In this document: positions 24,784-38,010 of the stretch, one piece after another
Layout of the letters: each line of letters starts with the position of its first letter
How positions within the stretch are numbered: position 1 is the stretch's first letter
Origin: Motacilla alba alba
Taxonomy: Eukaryota > Chordata > Aves > Passeriformes > Motacillidae
Assembly (NCBI RefSeq): GCF_015832195.1
Contig: NC_052017.1
Span: 75,703,801-75,767,800 of the forward strand
DNA: 64,000 nt
Direction: 5' to 3'
The notes under the pieces: generated by a model
What the model saw: only the letters and a program-made list of their open reading frames with translations
Told to the model about the DNA's origin: nothing
Database searches by the model: none
Translations under genes and position numbers: made by a program

Positions 24784-25506
24784 GGCGGCATCAGGGATGG
24801 TTTCTCTGAGAAGCTGCCAGAAGCTTCCTACATTTCTGACAGGCCCAATGCCAGCCAGCTTCAGGATGGAGCTGCTGCTGGCCAAGACCATGCCCACCAG
24901 TGGTGGTGGTCCCAAGCCTGGGATAAAGTATTTCAGAAAGCAGGAAAAGAAACTGCACAAGAACATTTGCAGCTTGAGAGGGGAAACTACGACCCTGAGG
25001 GAATCCAATGCTTGAGCAGGCTTCTGGAAAAACTTGTGGACCAGAGGGTAGAGGAGTCAATGATGGAGCAGGGTTTCTAGTAGGACTTGTTATCCTACAG
25101 GAGTCTCACACTGGAGCAGGTGGAGAGTGTGAGGAGGAAACACGGCAGAGACAATATGTGGACTGGTTACAGCCCTCATTTCCCTTGCATCTGCACCACC
25201 ACTTGGCAAGGACGTAGAGAAAATCTGGAGTAAAGTTAAGTTTGGGAAGAAGGGAGGGAGGATAGGGGGAAGGTGTTCCAAGATTCAGGTTTATTTCTCA
25301 TTATCCTGCTGCCATTTCATTTGCAATAATCTAAATTATTTTGTCTGAGTCAAGTCTGTTTTGCCCATGACAGTGATGAGATCTCTCCCTGTCTTCATTT
25401 CATTCCACAAGACTTTCATCATATCTTCTTTCCTCTGACAAGTGAGAAAGGGAGAGATAGAGCAGCTTGTTAGACATCTGACTCCAGCCAAGGTCAACCC
25501 ACCACA
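24784..25506 (+). mobile_element. Solo LTR of avian endogenous retrovirus (ERVL-like)
   Basis: The order matches a bird LTR family I recall well. TTTCTCTGAGAAGCTGCCAG comes first, then CCAATGCCAGCCAGCTTCAG, then a TGGGATAAAGTATTTCAGAA promoter region. A middle with repeated GGAGCAGG segments follows, then CGGCAGAGACAATATGTGGA, then TTTATTTCTCATTATCCTGC. It closes with GAGTCAAGTCTGTTTTGCCC and the terminus GGTCAACCCACCACA. The 3' end at 25506 is sharp. The 5' end is unclear: matching sequence starts near 24784, and the next 80 bases upstream do not resemble the family. No internal retroviral genes follow. The ERVL label is from memory of similar elements. Confidence 0.85.
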
Positions 25507-28329
25507 GAGTGAAACCTAAGTTCCAGTTTTAATTACAGGCTAATGCAACTGGAACAAATGAATCCCTTCATATGAATCCTAAATTTGCATTTCCAGGAAT
25601 AAATATGCTTGATATGCATAAGAACTCAAGCAATATCTGTTACAGCCTAGTACCACACCAATTCCAAAAGCTCAGCAACTGAGAAAAAGGGATATTCAGC
25701 TTCACAAGTCACCTCAACCAGGTATCAAGCATGCTTTCCACTTCAAAGGATGACAGAACCAAGAACTAAATTAAAATGAAAGCACAATCCACCCATGCAT
25801 ATCCGTTCACACATGCAATACTTTCCTCCAGACTAAGCAGAAGCAGCAGCTCCCACCCCTGAGTAGCAGAGCAAATAACAAAACACCTTAATGCTCAGTA
25901 GACCTGACTGGCACCTGAAATGTCAAGACAAAAGTTTCTGGGAAGAACAAATCTAAGAAAGCAATAAAAATGCTTCAGGACCCACCACAATATTAGCACA
26001 GAAACAGGCTATTTTAGCACAACCAAACGTGCAAAGTTAAGTCAAACCATATGCCAGCTGACCTATCTCAAAATTGGTGAGGATATAAACAAGCAGAAAA
26101 TACTGGATAAATAACTGTGCTCCTTTCTTAGCATAAACAAAAGCTGTTAAAGCTTGATACTGCATGATACCTATTAATTGCACCTATACTCAAAGACTAA
26201 ACAGGAGAGTGACAGTCCAGTTTCAACTCCTTGGGGAAATTGGACAGACTTGTAGCATTTTCATCTTCAGTATTTTTACGATTAATCAGGCTAGACAAAA
26301 GAAATTTCACTTACCAAGAAATTCTGTTGTTTCACCTGGGATCTTATAGTGAATTATAAAAGCAGATGTCATATGAAATTTATCAATAATCTAAGTTCAG
26401 AAACAGTGTTTTTTATGAATACATCTATTCCTGCTAATTAAATATTTTTCTTTGGTTTATACCACAGTACATAAACCATTAAAATAAATGCCTGTAAAAA
26501 TAATTTCTCAATGTAACATTAAAATGCCTGTAGTACTTAACTTATTTTTTTTTTTAATTTTGGCATTCTCAAGTCGTTCTCTGCTGCACAAAAAACATCA
26601 ACAAACCAACCAACCAACCAAAAAATCTCCAAGCCAAAAAACCAAAAAAATAGCCCCTCACGGAAAGCCCAACAGATTTTTTTTTTTTAAATTTTCATAT
26701 TGCCAGATAACTTACCAGTCTTACTAATGACTGGCAAGAAAGGGTAGTGTATTAAAAATATTTATTAAACAGGAGCTCTTGAGTTTAGAGTTTCAGGGAA
26801 AATATTATTACTGAGTTACAGCTCAATGTTTGACACTGATATTATTAATGAAAAAGTATAAAAAGACTCTTGTCTGAATGCAGTGTTATTATAGATACAT
26901 ACAAATCTGAATATGACTTTAATTAAATAATTTCTGGTAATTTTAAATCAAAGCCTTTACATTAGAGAGCATGACTCATCAGTCAGAACAACAATCATTA
27001 TTTCTTCCAAACTGTCATCTTAATGGTTATGAAAAACAGTCACAAAATTTAGGATTTCACTTTACCTCATATATTTTTAATTATTTTTGATTAGATGAAA
27101 TTCTTACTGAACTCTGAGGATAAAAGACAGAAGCATGAATGATGGAGAAAACAAAAAATGAATTTGCAGACCTTTACCAGCAGAATTTATTAAACAAAAC
27201 AATATGTTTGAATGAATAAGTTTATTTAAATTAAAAAAAAATAAATTTTTCTATTGCTCTGAATTACCAGTCCTTCATAATGACTTTCTAAGCCATTGTG
27301 TTACTTAAAAGAGCCTCTTGTTTTAGTATTAAAAATGCTGTCATGTCTTTGAATGAACAAAGAAAAAAAAAAGGATTTAGATTAAATAAACTAATAAAAC
27401 TTCTCTCCCTAATAAATCCATACTTCCCTGACTATTTATTTATGTGGTTCTATTTGTGATGTACTTCCTGCCTCCTTCTATATGCTGAACTTCAAAAGCT
27501 TGCAAGCAAGGTTTATTTTACTCACCATTCATCAGAGTTCTTACTCAGATTTTTTACAATCTTATCGTGTTTGAGCAGGATTATGAAGAAAGTCTTCAAT
27601 ACACACAAAATGGAAAATGCAGACCACAGAACATTCTTTTTTTTTTCAAGGGAGACACAAATTTAGATTTGTCACTATATTTATTAGGCAGTTGAAATAG
27701 GTAATAACAATGGTTTCTGTATTTTATTTTAATTTAGTTATCTGGTAATTCAGATTACCAGAACTTTTAAAAGATAGAAAATACAGCCAGAAAACTGCAT
27801 AGGCTTTTCTGCATGTGGTCTTTAAAGGAGAAGCTAGCAGGGAAAAAACAAAAATTGTTTGGTTACCTTAGAGTGCCTAATAATTTACAGAAGTTTATGA
27901 TATACAATTTTCAAAACAAACAATTTGCAAAGGTTTATTCCCAATGCCCACTTCAAATCCTATTTAGAAAATTACCTTTGCATTTCAAATCAGAGTTCAA
28001 TACTCAAAGCACTCTGAAAAGCCAATGAGATATATATGTTTAGCTTGTTTTAAAATCACTCAATTTAGTTTGAATGCCAGAAAGCAGAAATTGCACTAGG
28101 TAAAGTTTTGTAATTGTTTTGGTCTTGCCCCAAATCTTTGTATATTTTTAGGAGCACCAATGTACTTTGGCTGTCAGTTCCAATGTCAGAATAACCAATA
28201 CAAGAAGAGCTGTTTTGTTTACTGTGAATGCGACTCTTATTAGTTTAAAATGGTAGCCAAGTTCCTATATCAGAAGAGAGAGGGCATAATCGTTCCTTTC
28301 TACTCTTCCCATGTAACCCATATGAAAAC
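25507..28329. other. Unique AT-rich DNA
   Basis: No gene or dated element is visible. A short (CCAA)n run is at about 26603-26620. Poly-T runs lie at about 26548, 26677 and 27638. Confidence 0.5.
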
Positions 28330-28860
28330 TCAATAAACCTGTTGATCATATCCTTTCTGAGACATAATTTTTCAAGACTGAGGAGTCTTGAAAAGAGTAG
28401 CCTAGTCCAGTGTAGCCTACTTATTTCTCAGGTGTAAACTTTTCCACATCTTGTATTACCACAGTTGTACTTCCCTAAATTTTCTCAATTTGCTCGCAGG
28501 CTAAAAGGAAAACTGTACAAAGTATACATCCTCCAGAAAAGCATGCAATTATACAATGGTTTGATGATTTTTTTTTGCTCTGATCTCTACTGCCTTCCTA
28601 ATAAACCCTAACAATTCTTTTTTGACTGCCAGTGATGAGGAAGTTTACAGTTTTTAGGCTCCCTCCTTTCTAATTGAAATCTACCATCTGGCTACAATGA
28701 CTTCAAATCTATTTTAAATGGCAGGTTAAGGTTTGCCCACTCCCTTTGCCATCAGTATCACTTCAAATTTATCTACATTGAATTCCATGCTATTAGTCAC
28801 TTATTCTTGTAATACTTTGTGCAATTCACCACAGTTGGTCCTTGTTGCACAACCGGGATT
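28330..28860 (-). mobile_element. Ancient amniote CR1, ORF2 part, antisense
   Basis: On the plus strand the text follows the reversed older CR1 consensus: TTTTTTGACTGCCAGTGATG, then CTACAATGACTTCAAATCTA. Next come TTTATCTACATTGAATTCCA and TCACTTATTCTTGTAATACT, then a TTGTGCAATTCACCACAGTT segment. These map downstream of the polymerase catalytic core. Similarity is partial and eroded throughout, which fits a very old copy. The left edge is fuzzy. It contains a perfect 11-bp-arm hairpin at 28369-28394. Confidence 0.75.
28369..28394. repeat. Perfect 11-bp inverted repeat
   Basis: TTTTCAAGACT and AGTCTTGAAAA flank a 4-base loop, GAGG. It lies inside the old CR1 remnant and could be chance or a local fold-back. 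Confidence 0.85.
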
Positions 28861-29889
28861 TCATTTTTGACAGATTCACAGAAGTCTTCCACCACACACC
28901 ACAAGTTCCAATGTACTTCACTTAACCTATGGGATATGGCATTATTCACAGAGTTCTTCAGCATCAAAAACACCACAGATATCCACTCTCATGCAGTTTA
29001 GAAAGCACACATTAGCTTATAAAAGTCTTCATGGAGCTGGCAAAGTGGAGAGAGTATTTAAATATTTTGATCTATTTGTATTTGAGAAGAACCTCCGGAA
29101 CTCAAGAAATTACAAAATTTTCAGTCCCCTGCATGGTGTATAAATTGGGTCAGACCTTATCTAACCATACCATTATTTGTAACAGATTTTATTTTCACAT
29201 ATGCAATATATTCAGTAGCTGCTGGTAATAAATTGCGCATTAGGTGACTAGTGACATGATAAGTCATTGTTATTGTACCTGGCATTGTCATGGAATATTA
29301 TATTGGAATAGCTATTCACTGTTGTTGTAAGGATTTTTTACCTATCTTATTTTCATGTAGTTTCCCTTTTTGAAACTGAGCAGAGATGCAGTGATTTCTG
29401 ATTGAATCTGGAGGGACATTGAATATAAACTCATGCTTTTTTATTGTGGAGAGGCCATATAACTGAAAATTTCAGACCTGTTGCATGTTTGCTTAAGGAT
29501 AAAGAATTTCCATTATTTCAGCATCAGCAGATACCTCCACACTGAGCAATTGTCTCTTTCATCATGGCTGACTTTACAGTGTTCATAAATTAAAAATATG
29601 CTAGTAAAGCTTCAAAATCAAAAGTCCCAGCTCTTAAATCAAATTAAGTGCACCTCTATTGTATAGGCCTTCTATAGAATAGAGGAATTTCCAGTCTCTG
29701 AAGAATTTGAATTCCTGTTTACTCCCCTTCAAATCCAGACACTAAAAAATCAGTCTTCCTTAGGATTTCCAAAACAACACTGAGTACTATGAGAACTTAA
29801 GAAAATGACACTACAGGTGTCCTGGCCTTCAAGGGCCTTCCTTAAAAGGTCATATTATGCTTCCATAGTAAAATGACTTGTCAAATGAT

Positions 29890-30075
29890 TTGTAGAGAAA
29901 GGGGAAAAGCTATGGATGGCAACTATCTTGACAGTAACAAGGCTTTCAACACTCCAACATTGATGTTGGGGTGGTTGAACTGTTAGATGAACAAATAAAA
30001 GGTGAACAGTTCGAATCAGAGTGGTCAATGGTTTGTACACCAACTGGAAGTATGTAACAAGTAAAATCCACTTTG
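29890..30075 (+). mobile_element. CR1 reverse-transcriptase relic
   Basis: The plus frame from about 29890 reads FVEKGKAMDGNYLDSNKAFNT-like. This corresponds to the CR1 polymerase motif A region (family form: VDKGKAxDVIYLDFSKAFDT); the first catalytic aspartate survives in YLD. Later GAGTGGTCAATGGTTTGTAC, followed by ACCAACTGGAAGTATG, corresponds to the VVNGS..SxW segment. The domain is truncated on both sides and frameshifted. It is another old copy, opposite in orientation to the relic at 28.3-28.9 kb, so it is probably a separate insertion. Confidence 0.7.
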
Positions 30076-33000
30076 TACTGTACTGGGTTCTACACTGAAT
30101 CCAAAGGATTTGACCAAAACTACACATAATCCACTGCAATGGGTCAAGTCTGGGAAACCTGCTCTCTTAACGAATGCCGAAAAGAAGATAAGAGAGCACA
30201 AAAGCAAGAAACTTGCTTGGCAATTTAAGTAAGTGTTATCATACCTGCTTTTCTTAGTTCTTTTTCTCTTACCCTTTAATTATTTGAACTGTGTTTACTT
30301 TTCTGGGACTGTTGTTTTCACTCCTGATGCTACCTATTATTTCCTGTTTCTCATTTGAGTTCTTCCTCACTCTATTGCTTTCTAGGGAAAAAAAAAAAGG
30401 TACAATTTGAACTCTATAAAATTTCAATAAAATTTCAAAAAAGTAGTTACAAAAATAACCCTCTAGTAACATGGTCAATATATGAAATTTTGTACTAATA
30501 TCATAATATCATGCAGTTCAATCACTTTGAAAAAAAACTACTTTTTTTATTGTTGGAATATTTGATTTAATTATCATTTTTCATGGCTGTGTTCAGATGT
30601 ATTGATCATTTAATTATCTTGTTGCTGATAAATAATTACATTGATAACACTTGTGGCAATCTTCTACTATAGAAAGACTCAATTATCTCAGTAGCACTGG
30701 GCTGAATGAGTGGAAGTTTTTTCTTTACAAGAATAAAACTCTAGTTTTAAAATTTTCTGACTTGAAAATATTGTTCTTACTTCTATAAATTTCTACCAGC
30801 TACAGTCAAATTTTAAAATGTAAACAGACATTATGAAAAAGACATATTGTTAGACTTTAAAGGATTTTAAAACACAGTAGAATGAGCTACTGAAACCTTC
30901 TACTGTCTGGGTATTTTTCCATGGCACACTCTAAAAATCCCTTTTGAGTTTTACACTGTTTTAGGATCCAAGCACACAGCTGTACTTACTTGTCAGTTTG
31001 ATGCTGCCCATTTGACAGGTTATCTGTCGTCTTTTCTGATAAAAATGTTCACAACAAAGTACCTCCAAGGCTTCTACCAAAGTCTTTTTGGTATTTAAAA
31101 ACTCCAAGACTAGTAAAGCAGACGCTTAGGAATTATTTTACATACTGTAGCGTTTGTTTGGTGAATGTCCCCCACTTTCCCCAGCTGTTAATCACATCTA
31201 TTTTCTAGTTTGCCATATTACTAATAAATCATGTTTAGTTTTAGCTGCCACAAAGTAGGTAGTAATATGTAGCTACTGTATAAGGTCCCACTGTAATTTC
31301 AAGCTGTGGTAAAGTACTCAATTCAGCAGCACTTGCAGTTTCACAATAAACCTGCACAGTACAGCAGAGATTATCATATCTCATGTTATAATAGAGAAGC
31401 ATTTTCAATAGTATTAGAAACACAACTTGTTATGCTTCTATCTTTTAGATTATTTTGATGGCATATTATAATGAAAAAAAGTTACAGAAAATGTGGAAAA
31501 TTAAAATAATTTACTGCTGGACTCCAGATATGGCAGCATACAGAATAAAGTGCTATTGGTCACACAAACAGAAAGCGGCTCTCTCTCACTGAAATGCAGT
31601 GTCACAACGGAGAAGTAAAATCAAGAATTTCTCCTATTACATGTTTGAATCACATAATCTCCAGTGTGAATGAGTTGACTACCACCAGCAGCTCTCTCAC
31701 CAGTGCATCTTGGGTCCTCTGGGCTTGCCTTTTAAGAGAGGGATTTGTCAATAGCCAGCTGCAAAGTTTTGGTGCAACCATTCCCAGAAGCATTCTTAGT
31801 GCAAATAGCCTAAAGACCCATCTAACCTCCTAGCAGGAATTTTCCTTCAGCTACAGCACCCTTGGGAGGCTGAGCACCTGGAGCAAACTCGGAGCACAAC
31901 TGGCAGCAAACTGCAGACTCTTGGGAGAGTCTCCCCTTCCCACACCTCTAAGTTTTTGGAAGGTCCCTCTCTTACCTTACATACACTTTTTGGTTTTAAA
32001 TCAGATTTTCATGTGACATTTTGTGTAAGAAAGGACAGAGTTTTCAGAACTGTGGACAGATGAAATTATTTTTGTTTCAGTTTGATTTTTTTCTCACTAA
32101 CATACACTTGCTGAGAAAAACTCCTTTTTCAGTAAGATTTGGCAAATACATTACCAGCCAAATGTCAAGTTTCATACCTATATGAAAAGTAACTAAATAG
32201 CTTTTGATTAATTCTATTTAAATTAAAAATTGAAACCACCTATATTGGATATTTTGTAAATATATATTTTTTTAAAATAATTGATCCTGAAATTTTTGAT
32301 ATCATTTAAGTTTTTAAGGGCAACAATGAAATGGATATTTGAAACAAGTTCAATACTTTATTTCAAGTAGAAAATTAACACTTTCCCCTCCAATTAGGTA
32401 ATGCACCATGAAAAACTTTTGGTTTTTATTTAGAAAACCCAATACTTTTTCTCTTCCACTATTCTACTTCTCCCTTTGAGAAAAAAAGAAAACAAACAAT
32501 TGCTGCATATCTTTACCTTCATACATACAAAGTGTCACAGGCTAGCACTCCATATTTCAAGAAATAAATATGAGTAAGTGAAAATCTGTCCCTGTTCTGT
32601 CACGTCCTCCACAGCCATGCTGTTACGCAGCCAGCATTTCACAGCTGAAACAGTTTGCCTCCCTTCTCTACAAAGGCACACTCTACTTACAATACATAAC
32701 TTAAAAGTAATGCTGCTGGCTGCTATGTTCATGAATAAAACAGTTCTAAAACACATATGCTGTTAGCATCAGAGAGTGATTATCTATTGTGTAGGAGCAC
32801 AACAAAGTAATCAAACAAATAATTATATAGGCCCTTACAAAGTTTCTTTAAAATAAAGTCTGCATAAGTTTTGATGATGTTTCTTATCATATCCATTTCA
32901 TTGTGAACAATTGGACACATATTGTGATGTAAAGAACAGACTCTATATAAAGAATTTCTGGTGCTGAAGACAGCATGGGAACTTCTTAAGGCCTTGCTTA

Positions 33001-36000
33001 GAGTATTGCATTTATTTTTAAATTATATTTTTAAAAGCAATTATAATAGACTGTTATATTATCAGCTTGCCTACCCAGGCTGGGGAGCTTTTTCCACATT
33101 CCCCTAGATTCCCTGAATTTATTTTTTGTTTTAAGTGTTGTCCTTATAAATAAAAAAGTCAGCTAAATAAAAGTTGTTGATATCAAGGAGTATGATGAAT
33201 GGTTTTTTTTTTGTTTTGCACTGTCTTAGCAGTTTAGAAATCTAATTGAAACTTCAGCTGCATGTTCTTTGTTCTGCTCAGTAATCACCACTCTCAAATA
33301 TAAAATATTATATCTTAAAAATTCTATAGACCTTTTTATAAGTGGAAAAAAATTACACAAAGTTTTCATTAATAAATGCAATTTAGAGTGTTCACACTTT
33401 GAATGCATCTAGGCTTAGTTGATCCAATAGCACAGAAAATGCAATATCTCTACTTTCTATTTAACAAGCTCAATCAATATCTTTTTAGTTACATATAATG
33501 ACATTCTATTTCTTTATCCATTAGTGGAATAAAGGAGAAATCTAATATATGTGTAGATTAGTGATGAAACTTCTCCTGAAATAAGCATGATAAAAAAAAC
33601 TTGCAATGTTTGTATTTTTCTGCAATGTCTTGTAGCTCCCAAAGTAATTTTCTTCAAGAGACATTATGGAACTCTACATTAATCTTGCTGGTTTTAGCCT
33701 TCATTTATTAAAGTAGCACATACTGTTACTCAGCAGCTCAATTTGCATGAACGTGTTCATGTCTCTGCACCTAGGCAAGGATTTCTACTTCATAATATGG
33801 TTTTGCACATTGGTACCAAGTCAGAGACAGATTTAGCTTTATGAAAGTGATCACCACCTTCAAACTGTTTTATATAAGCTATGGTTATATTCAGAATAAC
33901 TCCAGGTCCACCTCTCTTTTTTTAAATATATGGAAGGAAGAAATAAGGAATTACAGAGGTTTTCTCCAGATCCCACAGAAAACTATGTCAGACAACATAA
34001 TACATTCAGCTCTCTTGTATCTTCATCTTTCATCCCAACCTTACAACCAGGCTTCCCATCACTGCTGCAGATAAAACTGTAAGGTTTTGAGAAGAAAAGT
34101 TCTTTAAGGTCTGGAATATAGCCTTGAACACATAACAGTTAGAAACAAATACTCACATACAAAATAAGCAAAGCTGGAGGGAGGACAGAATAAGAAAGTG
34201 GAAAAAAAGACAAGTCTAAGAATTTAATTTAGAAAGAAGATTTTCAGAAACAAATATTCAGTCTGTAAAATCAAGCCAAACATGATTGAAAAACCTTAGT
34301 TCAATCAAGGGCTTTTCCACAAATGAAATTCAAACCATAACAAACTGCTTCATCCTCAGAAGACACATATGGCAGATGATCCTCAGGCTGGAGCATCTCT
34401 TGTAAAGTACATGGAGAAACTCCTGCTAACTCATAGTTTCTTAGAGAGAATGCTTCTGTTGAACCTTGTTGTACAGATGAGACGGCAAGGTTTGCTGTCC
34501 CTGTGGTCACATTTAGGAGGAAAGTACACCGGTGAGCTTAGGGAACATTCCTGTCCTGCTCTGAATTCAGGCTGGAATCTTGGGTAAGATCATGCCTACA
34601 GTCTTCAGTTTCTCTTCAAGGGATTGAGCTTTTGCTATGCTTCACCTAAGGGCCATGCTGGATAATAAGCTTCCCCCAAACAAATATCAAGAACTGAATA
34701 CTTTTAGATGAGAAAGTAAAACTAAGTATATAGAGCAAATATGATGATATACACTCATGCCTGCACCAATAACACATATTAAACTTTACAAGCTGGTAAG
34801 ACTGTTTTTTATTAGACACTATTAAGATTAATGAGTTTTGCTAACATAAATATCTGAAAACAACAAAAACCATTACTAAAATCAAGACACATTTCTGAAC
34901 TCTTTTCCTAGCTTTCTTTCATCTTATTAGTGAAAGACATGTAGGTCCCAGCTGTGTTTATATTTGCAAGGTTTAAAATTTTATCTTTTTTAAATCAAGC
35001 TTTCTTCAGCCCACAGCTTAATCCCCAGCACTGCTGAACATGAACAAATAAATTAATGAGTTAAGAGGCACTCAATCACTATTCCAACACACTGACTATG
35101 CAAAACTCAGACGACAAATATCAAGTTTTTTCTATAAGGTTAAAACTTAAAATCTGAGAGGATTCTTATTTCTCTAAGGATTAAATTGTACAGATTGTAC
35201 ACACTAAGGTCTCAGCAATGAGGTGATAGAGGTTCTAAAAGCAGTTTTTCCGGATATGTCATTGACAATAACAAACATAACTGACGACAATTACATGTTA
35301 TCCTAACCAGATAAAAGCTAATGGCTAACTAATGAACAAATAGCTGAAAATACTGTTTCTTAAAATTATTAAGTATATAATTTTTTTTTTAAATTTCAAA
35401 CATAGACAATTAACATGACCTTCAGATTAGGAGAATAAAATAATTCACTGAGAATATTTAGGAGGCTTAAAATTCTAATTGAAATTTTGCATTCTTTTTT
35501 AGTTACTTATTTTCCCCCAAGGGCTCTGAAATAAAACTGAATAGTTATAATTTAATCACAAACCCATTCATATAATTTCTCTTCAATGTACCATACAGCA
35601 ATATAGTAAATTGCCAGCATCTAGTACGCCACACCATAACTTAAAAAATAACAGATTTAGGGGTGGGGGAAGAATTAAAGTTAATTTCATGGTCCAATTG
35701 AACTCAAAAAAGGATGATGTTATGTAAAGCATTTTGGAGGTACTTACCAGTAAGTCTGAATCTTACAAAAGATGTCTTGCAGGAATAATAAATACAGGAA
35801 TACTGTATACAGACAAAAGTATGACAGGAAAAAAAGTATCCATAAGTGTAAAGGCTATGCTTATCAGGAAGGATATGCAAGTGCTGATAAGGAAGAGGAT
35901 CCCAAAATGTGAATTCTAGTTAGTCTTAAGACACTTTTGATGAAGAAAACAGAATGGTGTTCTGTAACATTGCATTAGAAAAACAGGATTTAAATACTGC

Positions 36001-36919
36001 TTACAGAACAAACAGAAAAGCCATATTACTTTAATCTAGAAGAAGGGAAGAACTTGATCCTGAGGAACTTAAACCAAGAGAAATTCCTAGCAGAACTGTC
36101 TTTCATTCACTTTTCCAGATCAATGTGAAAAACAGTTTTTTCCATACTAAAAAGGGTTCCTTTCTAATCAGAGAGCTACTGTCTAATCCCAAGAAACATC
36201 AACATCCTGAATGATGATCACTGAAATTCTAGTGAAGTGTTTTGCTGGTGTCACAAATTAATGCACTTCAAAAGATATTTATCTGTTACAGACTAAGACA
36301 TTGATGTCAGTATTTAAGAAACTGAACAATCAGATCATTTCCATGCTTCAAAATTCCTACTAGACTGATTTTCAACAGCAATACATGTTGACAGTGCATA
36401 GTTCCTATTCATTATCAATCATTATCAATAAGTATTTAAAGCAACAATCCATTCCAAATGCATTTTAGAGTCAGAAAATATATAATGCTCCTTTATGGAC
36501 TCTGATGTGAAGAGTGTGATTTCAGTGATATCCTCATCTACTGGTGTCAGGACATTTGTCCATGTATCATTTTATTTGAGTCATCAATAGCTGATTTGTG
36601 CTGTTCAAGAGGTAGATTTGGATTATGGATTATCTGGCTCACATACCAACTCTAAAGATTGGCTCTTCAGCTGAAAAATAAGGGGATAGCTCATGCACTG
36701 CTCCAGTAACAGACAACAGTGGTACTAATACTCATTAGTGCTTGAAATTGCAATGTTTGGAGGAAAGATGGGATACATCTCCCTGACCAGCATACAATTG
36801 CCAAGTCTTCACAATAAAGACAACTTGGGCAACACATTCTAACTGTGATCCCTGCCCAAGTATAGATGACTGGAAGATGAGCCTGTAAATGGAGAAGATT
36901 CCATGAAAGGATATACTTT
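30076..36919. other. Unique AT-rich DNA
   Basis: No gene or transposon could be named in nearly 7 kb. The less AT-rich block at about 31.56-31.95 kb and the one at about 34.33-34.62 kb contain no recognisable family. Frames do not exceed 79 codons. Confidence 0.5.
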
Positions 36920-36955
36920 CTATACACTGTTCAGGTCTTTTCTTCCAGTGTATAG
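36920..36955. repeat. Perfect 10-bp inverted repeat
   Basis: CTATACACTG and CAGTGTATAG are separated by 16 bases. The pair lies about 230 bp upstream of the LTR insertion at 37182. No transposon body could be linked to it. Confidence 0.8.
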
Positions 36956-37181
36956 ACTTACGCATGAATTCACATCTCTAGGGAGCAAACATCAAACTAG
37001 ATAATGTCTACATAGCACCAGATTTGAACATCAACTTCCTGCACCAATGGGTATCAACAGGTGATGAGAATGCACTCTCATGCCAACCAGAAACAAAAGG
37101 GTGTGCTGTCAGTGTATGGTGGCTGCAGTATAGAGAGGAGATGAGTCTGATCAAAATCCTTGCTGCACTTCGATAGCGCTC

Positions 37182-37603
37182 TGTGAGTGCCACTCACTTG
37201 GGGCTCACCAAATGGGACCGAGTTTGAGGGGTCCCAGGACAAGGGAAGAGACAAGAATCTTAACTCCATGTTTCAGAAGGCTGATTTATTATATTATGAT
37301 ATATATTATATTAAAAATGCTATATTAAAACTATATTAAAAGAATATAAAGGATTCATGAGAAGGCTGGACAAGAATAGAAAAGAATGAATAACAAAAGC
37401 TCGTGACTGTCAGAGAGTCTGATGCAGCTGGATTTTTGATTGGTTATTAAGTAGAAACACCTAATGTGGACCAAGCAAAAAATCACCTGTTGCATTCCAC
37501 AGCGGCAGATAGTTATTATTTACATTTTTTTCCTGAGGCTCCTCAGCTTCTCAGGAGAAAAAAAATCCTAGCAAAGGATTTTCATAAAAATGTCATGGTG
37601 ACA
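37182..37603 (-). mobile_element. Solo LTR with 6-bp target duplication (ERVK-like)
   Basis: The 422-bp element has TGT...ACA ends and is flanked by GCGCTC (37176-37181) and GTGCTC (37604-37609). This is a 6-bp target duplication with one C/T difference at a CpG position. The poly(A) signal AATAAA is on the minus strand at 37285-37290, giving the orientation. On the plus strand it runs through GGTCCCAGGACAAGGGAAGA, TTTCAGAAGGCTGATTTATT, GTGACTGTCAGAGAGTCTGA, GCATTCCACAGCGGCAGATA and CTCAGCTTCTCAGGAG. I recall that order from a common songbird LTR. A 6-bp duplication is usual for class II (ERVK) viruses. No viral genes are adjacent, so it is a solo LTR left by recombination. Confidence 0.92.
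37285..37290 (-). promoter_or_regulatory. LTR poly(A) signal
   Basis: AATAAA on the minus strand within the solo LTR, in the R-region position expected for retroviral transcripts. It can cause premature polyadenylation of antisense transcripts crossing the site. Confidence 0.7.
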
Positions 37604-37689
37604 GTGCTCTTAGGAGTTCTATCTGCTAACCGTGATAGATGCTGGAGAGCAGAGAATTTTTGTGATTTTGTTTATGCAATTAACTGTTT

Positions 37690-38010
37690 GGAGAAAAAAA
37701 ACAAAGAGTCATCCTTTATCAGTCAGTCACCAAGACATGGATCTGACAGTTAGGAACCAGAACCTTTACCAGTGTATCAATTTATTCAGGCATTTTTCGC
37801 ATCACGCAGCAAAACTGGGCCATCAGGTTATATACAGCGTCCCTGGTGGCCAGCCAGTCCAACAAAATCAGGAAAAGGCTATCTCCACCTCTTCTCATAA
37901 TGGGCAAACCCCATGCTAACCAAATTGCTGTCTTTAGGCTGACCGCCTTTTCCTTTGTATCTCACAGATTCTTATTTTCTCTTGAATCCTTGAACTGCTG
38001 TCATCATCTC
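37690..38010 (-). mobile_element. Probable second LTR, same strand
   Basis: Read on the minus strand this block has a TATA-box (GCTGTATATAACC, at 37836 down to about 37824) followed about 45 bases later by GAATAAATTGAT (AATAAA at 37781-37786). This compact promoter-plus-poly(A) layout is typical of retroviral U3-R-U5. The end points are not visible, there is no clear duplication, and the family is not recalled. It lies about 90 bp beyond the better-defined LTR, in the same direction. Confidence 0.5.

Noticed and set aside
24700..25080. 126-codon frame, plus strand
   Set aside because: Lies mostly within a solo LTR, which is non-coding.
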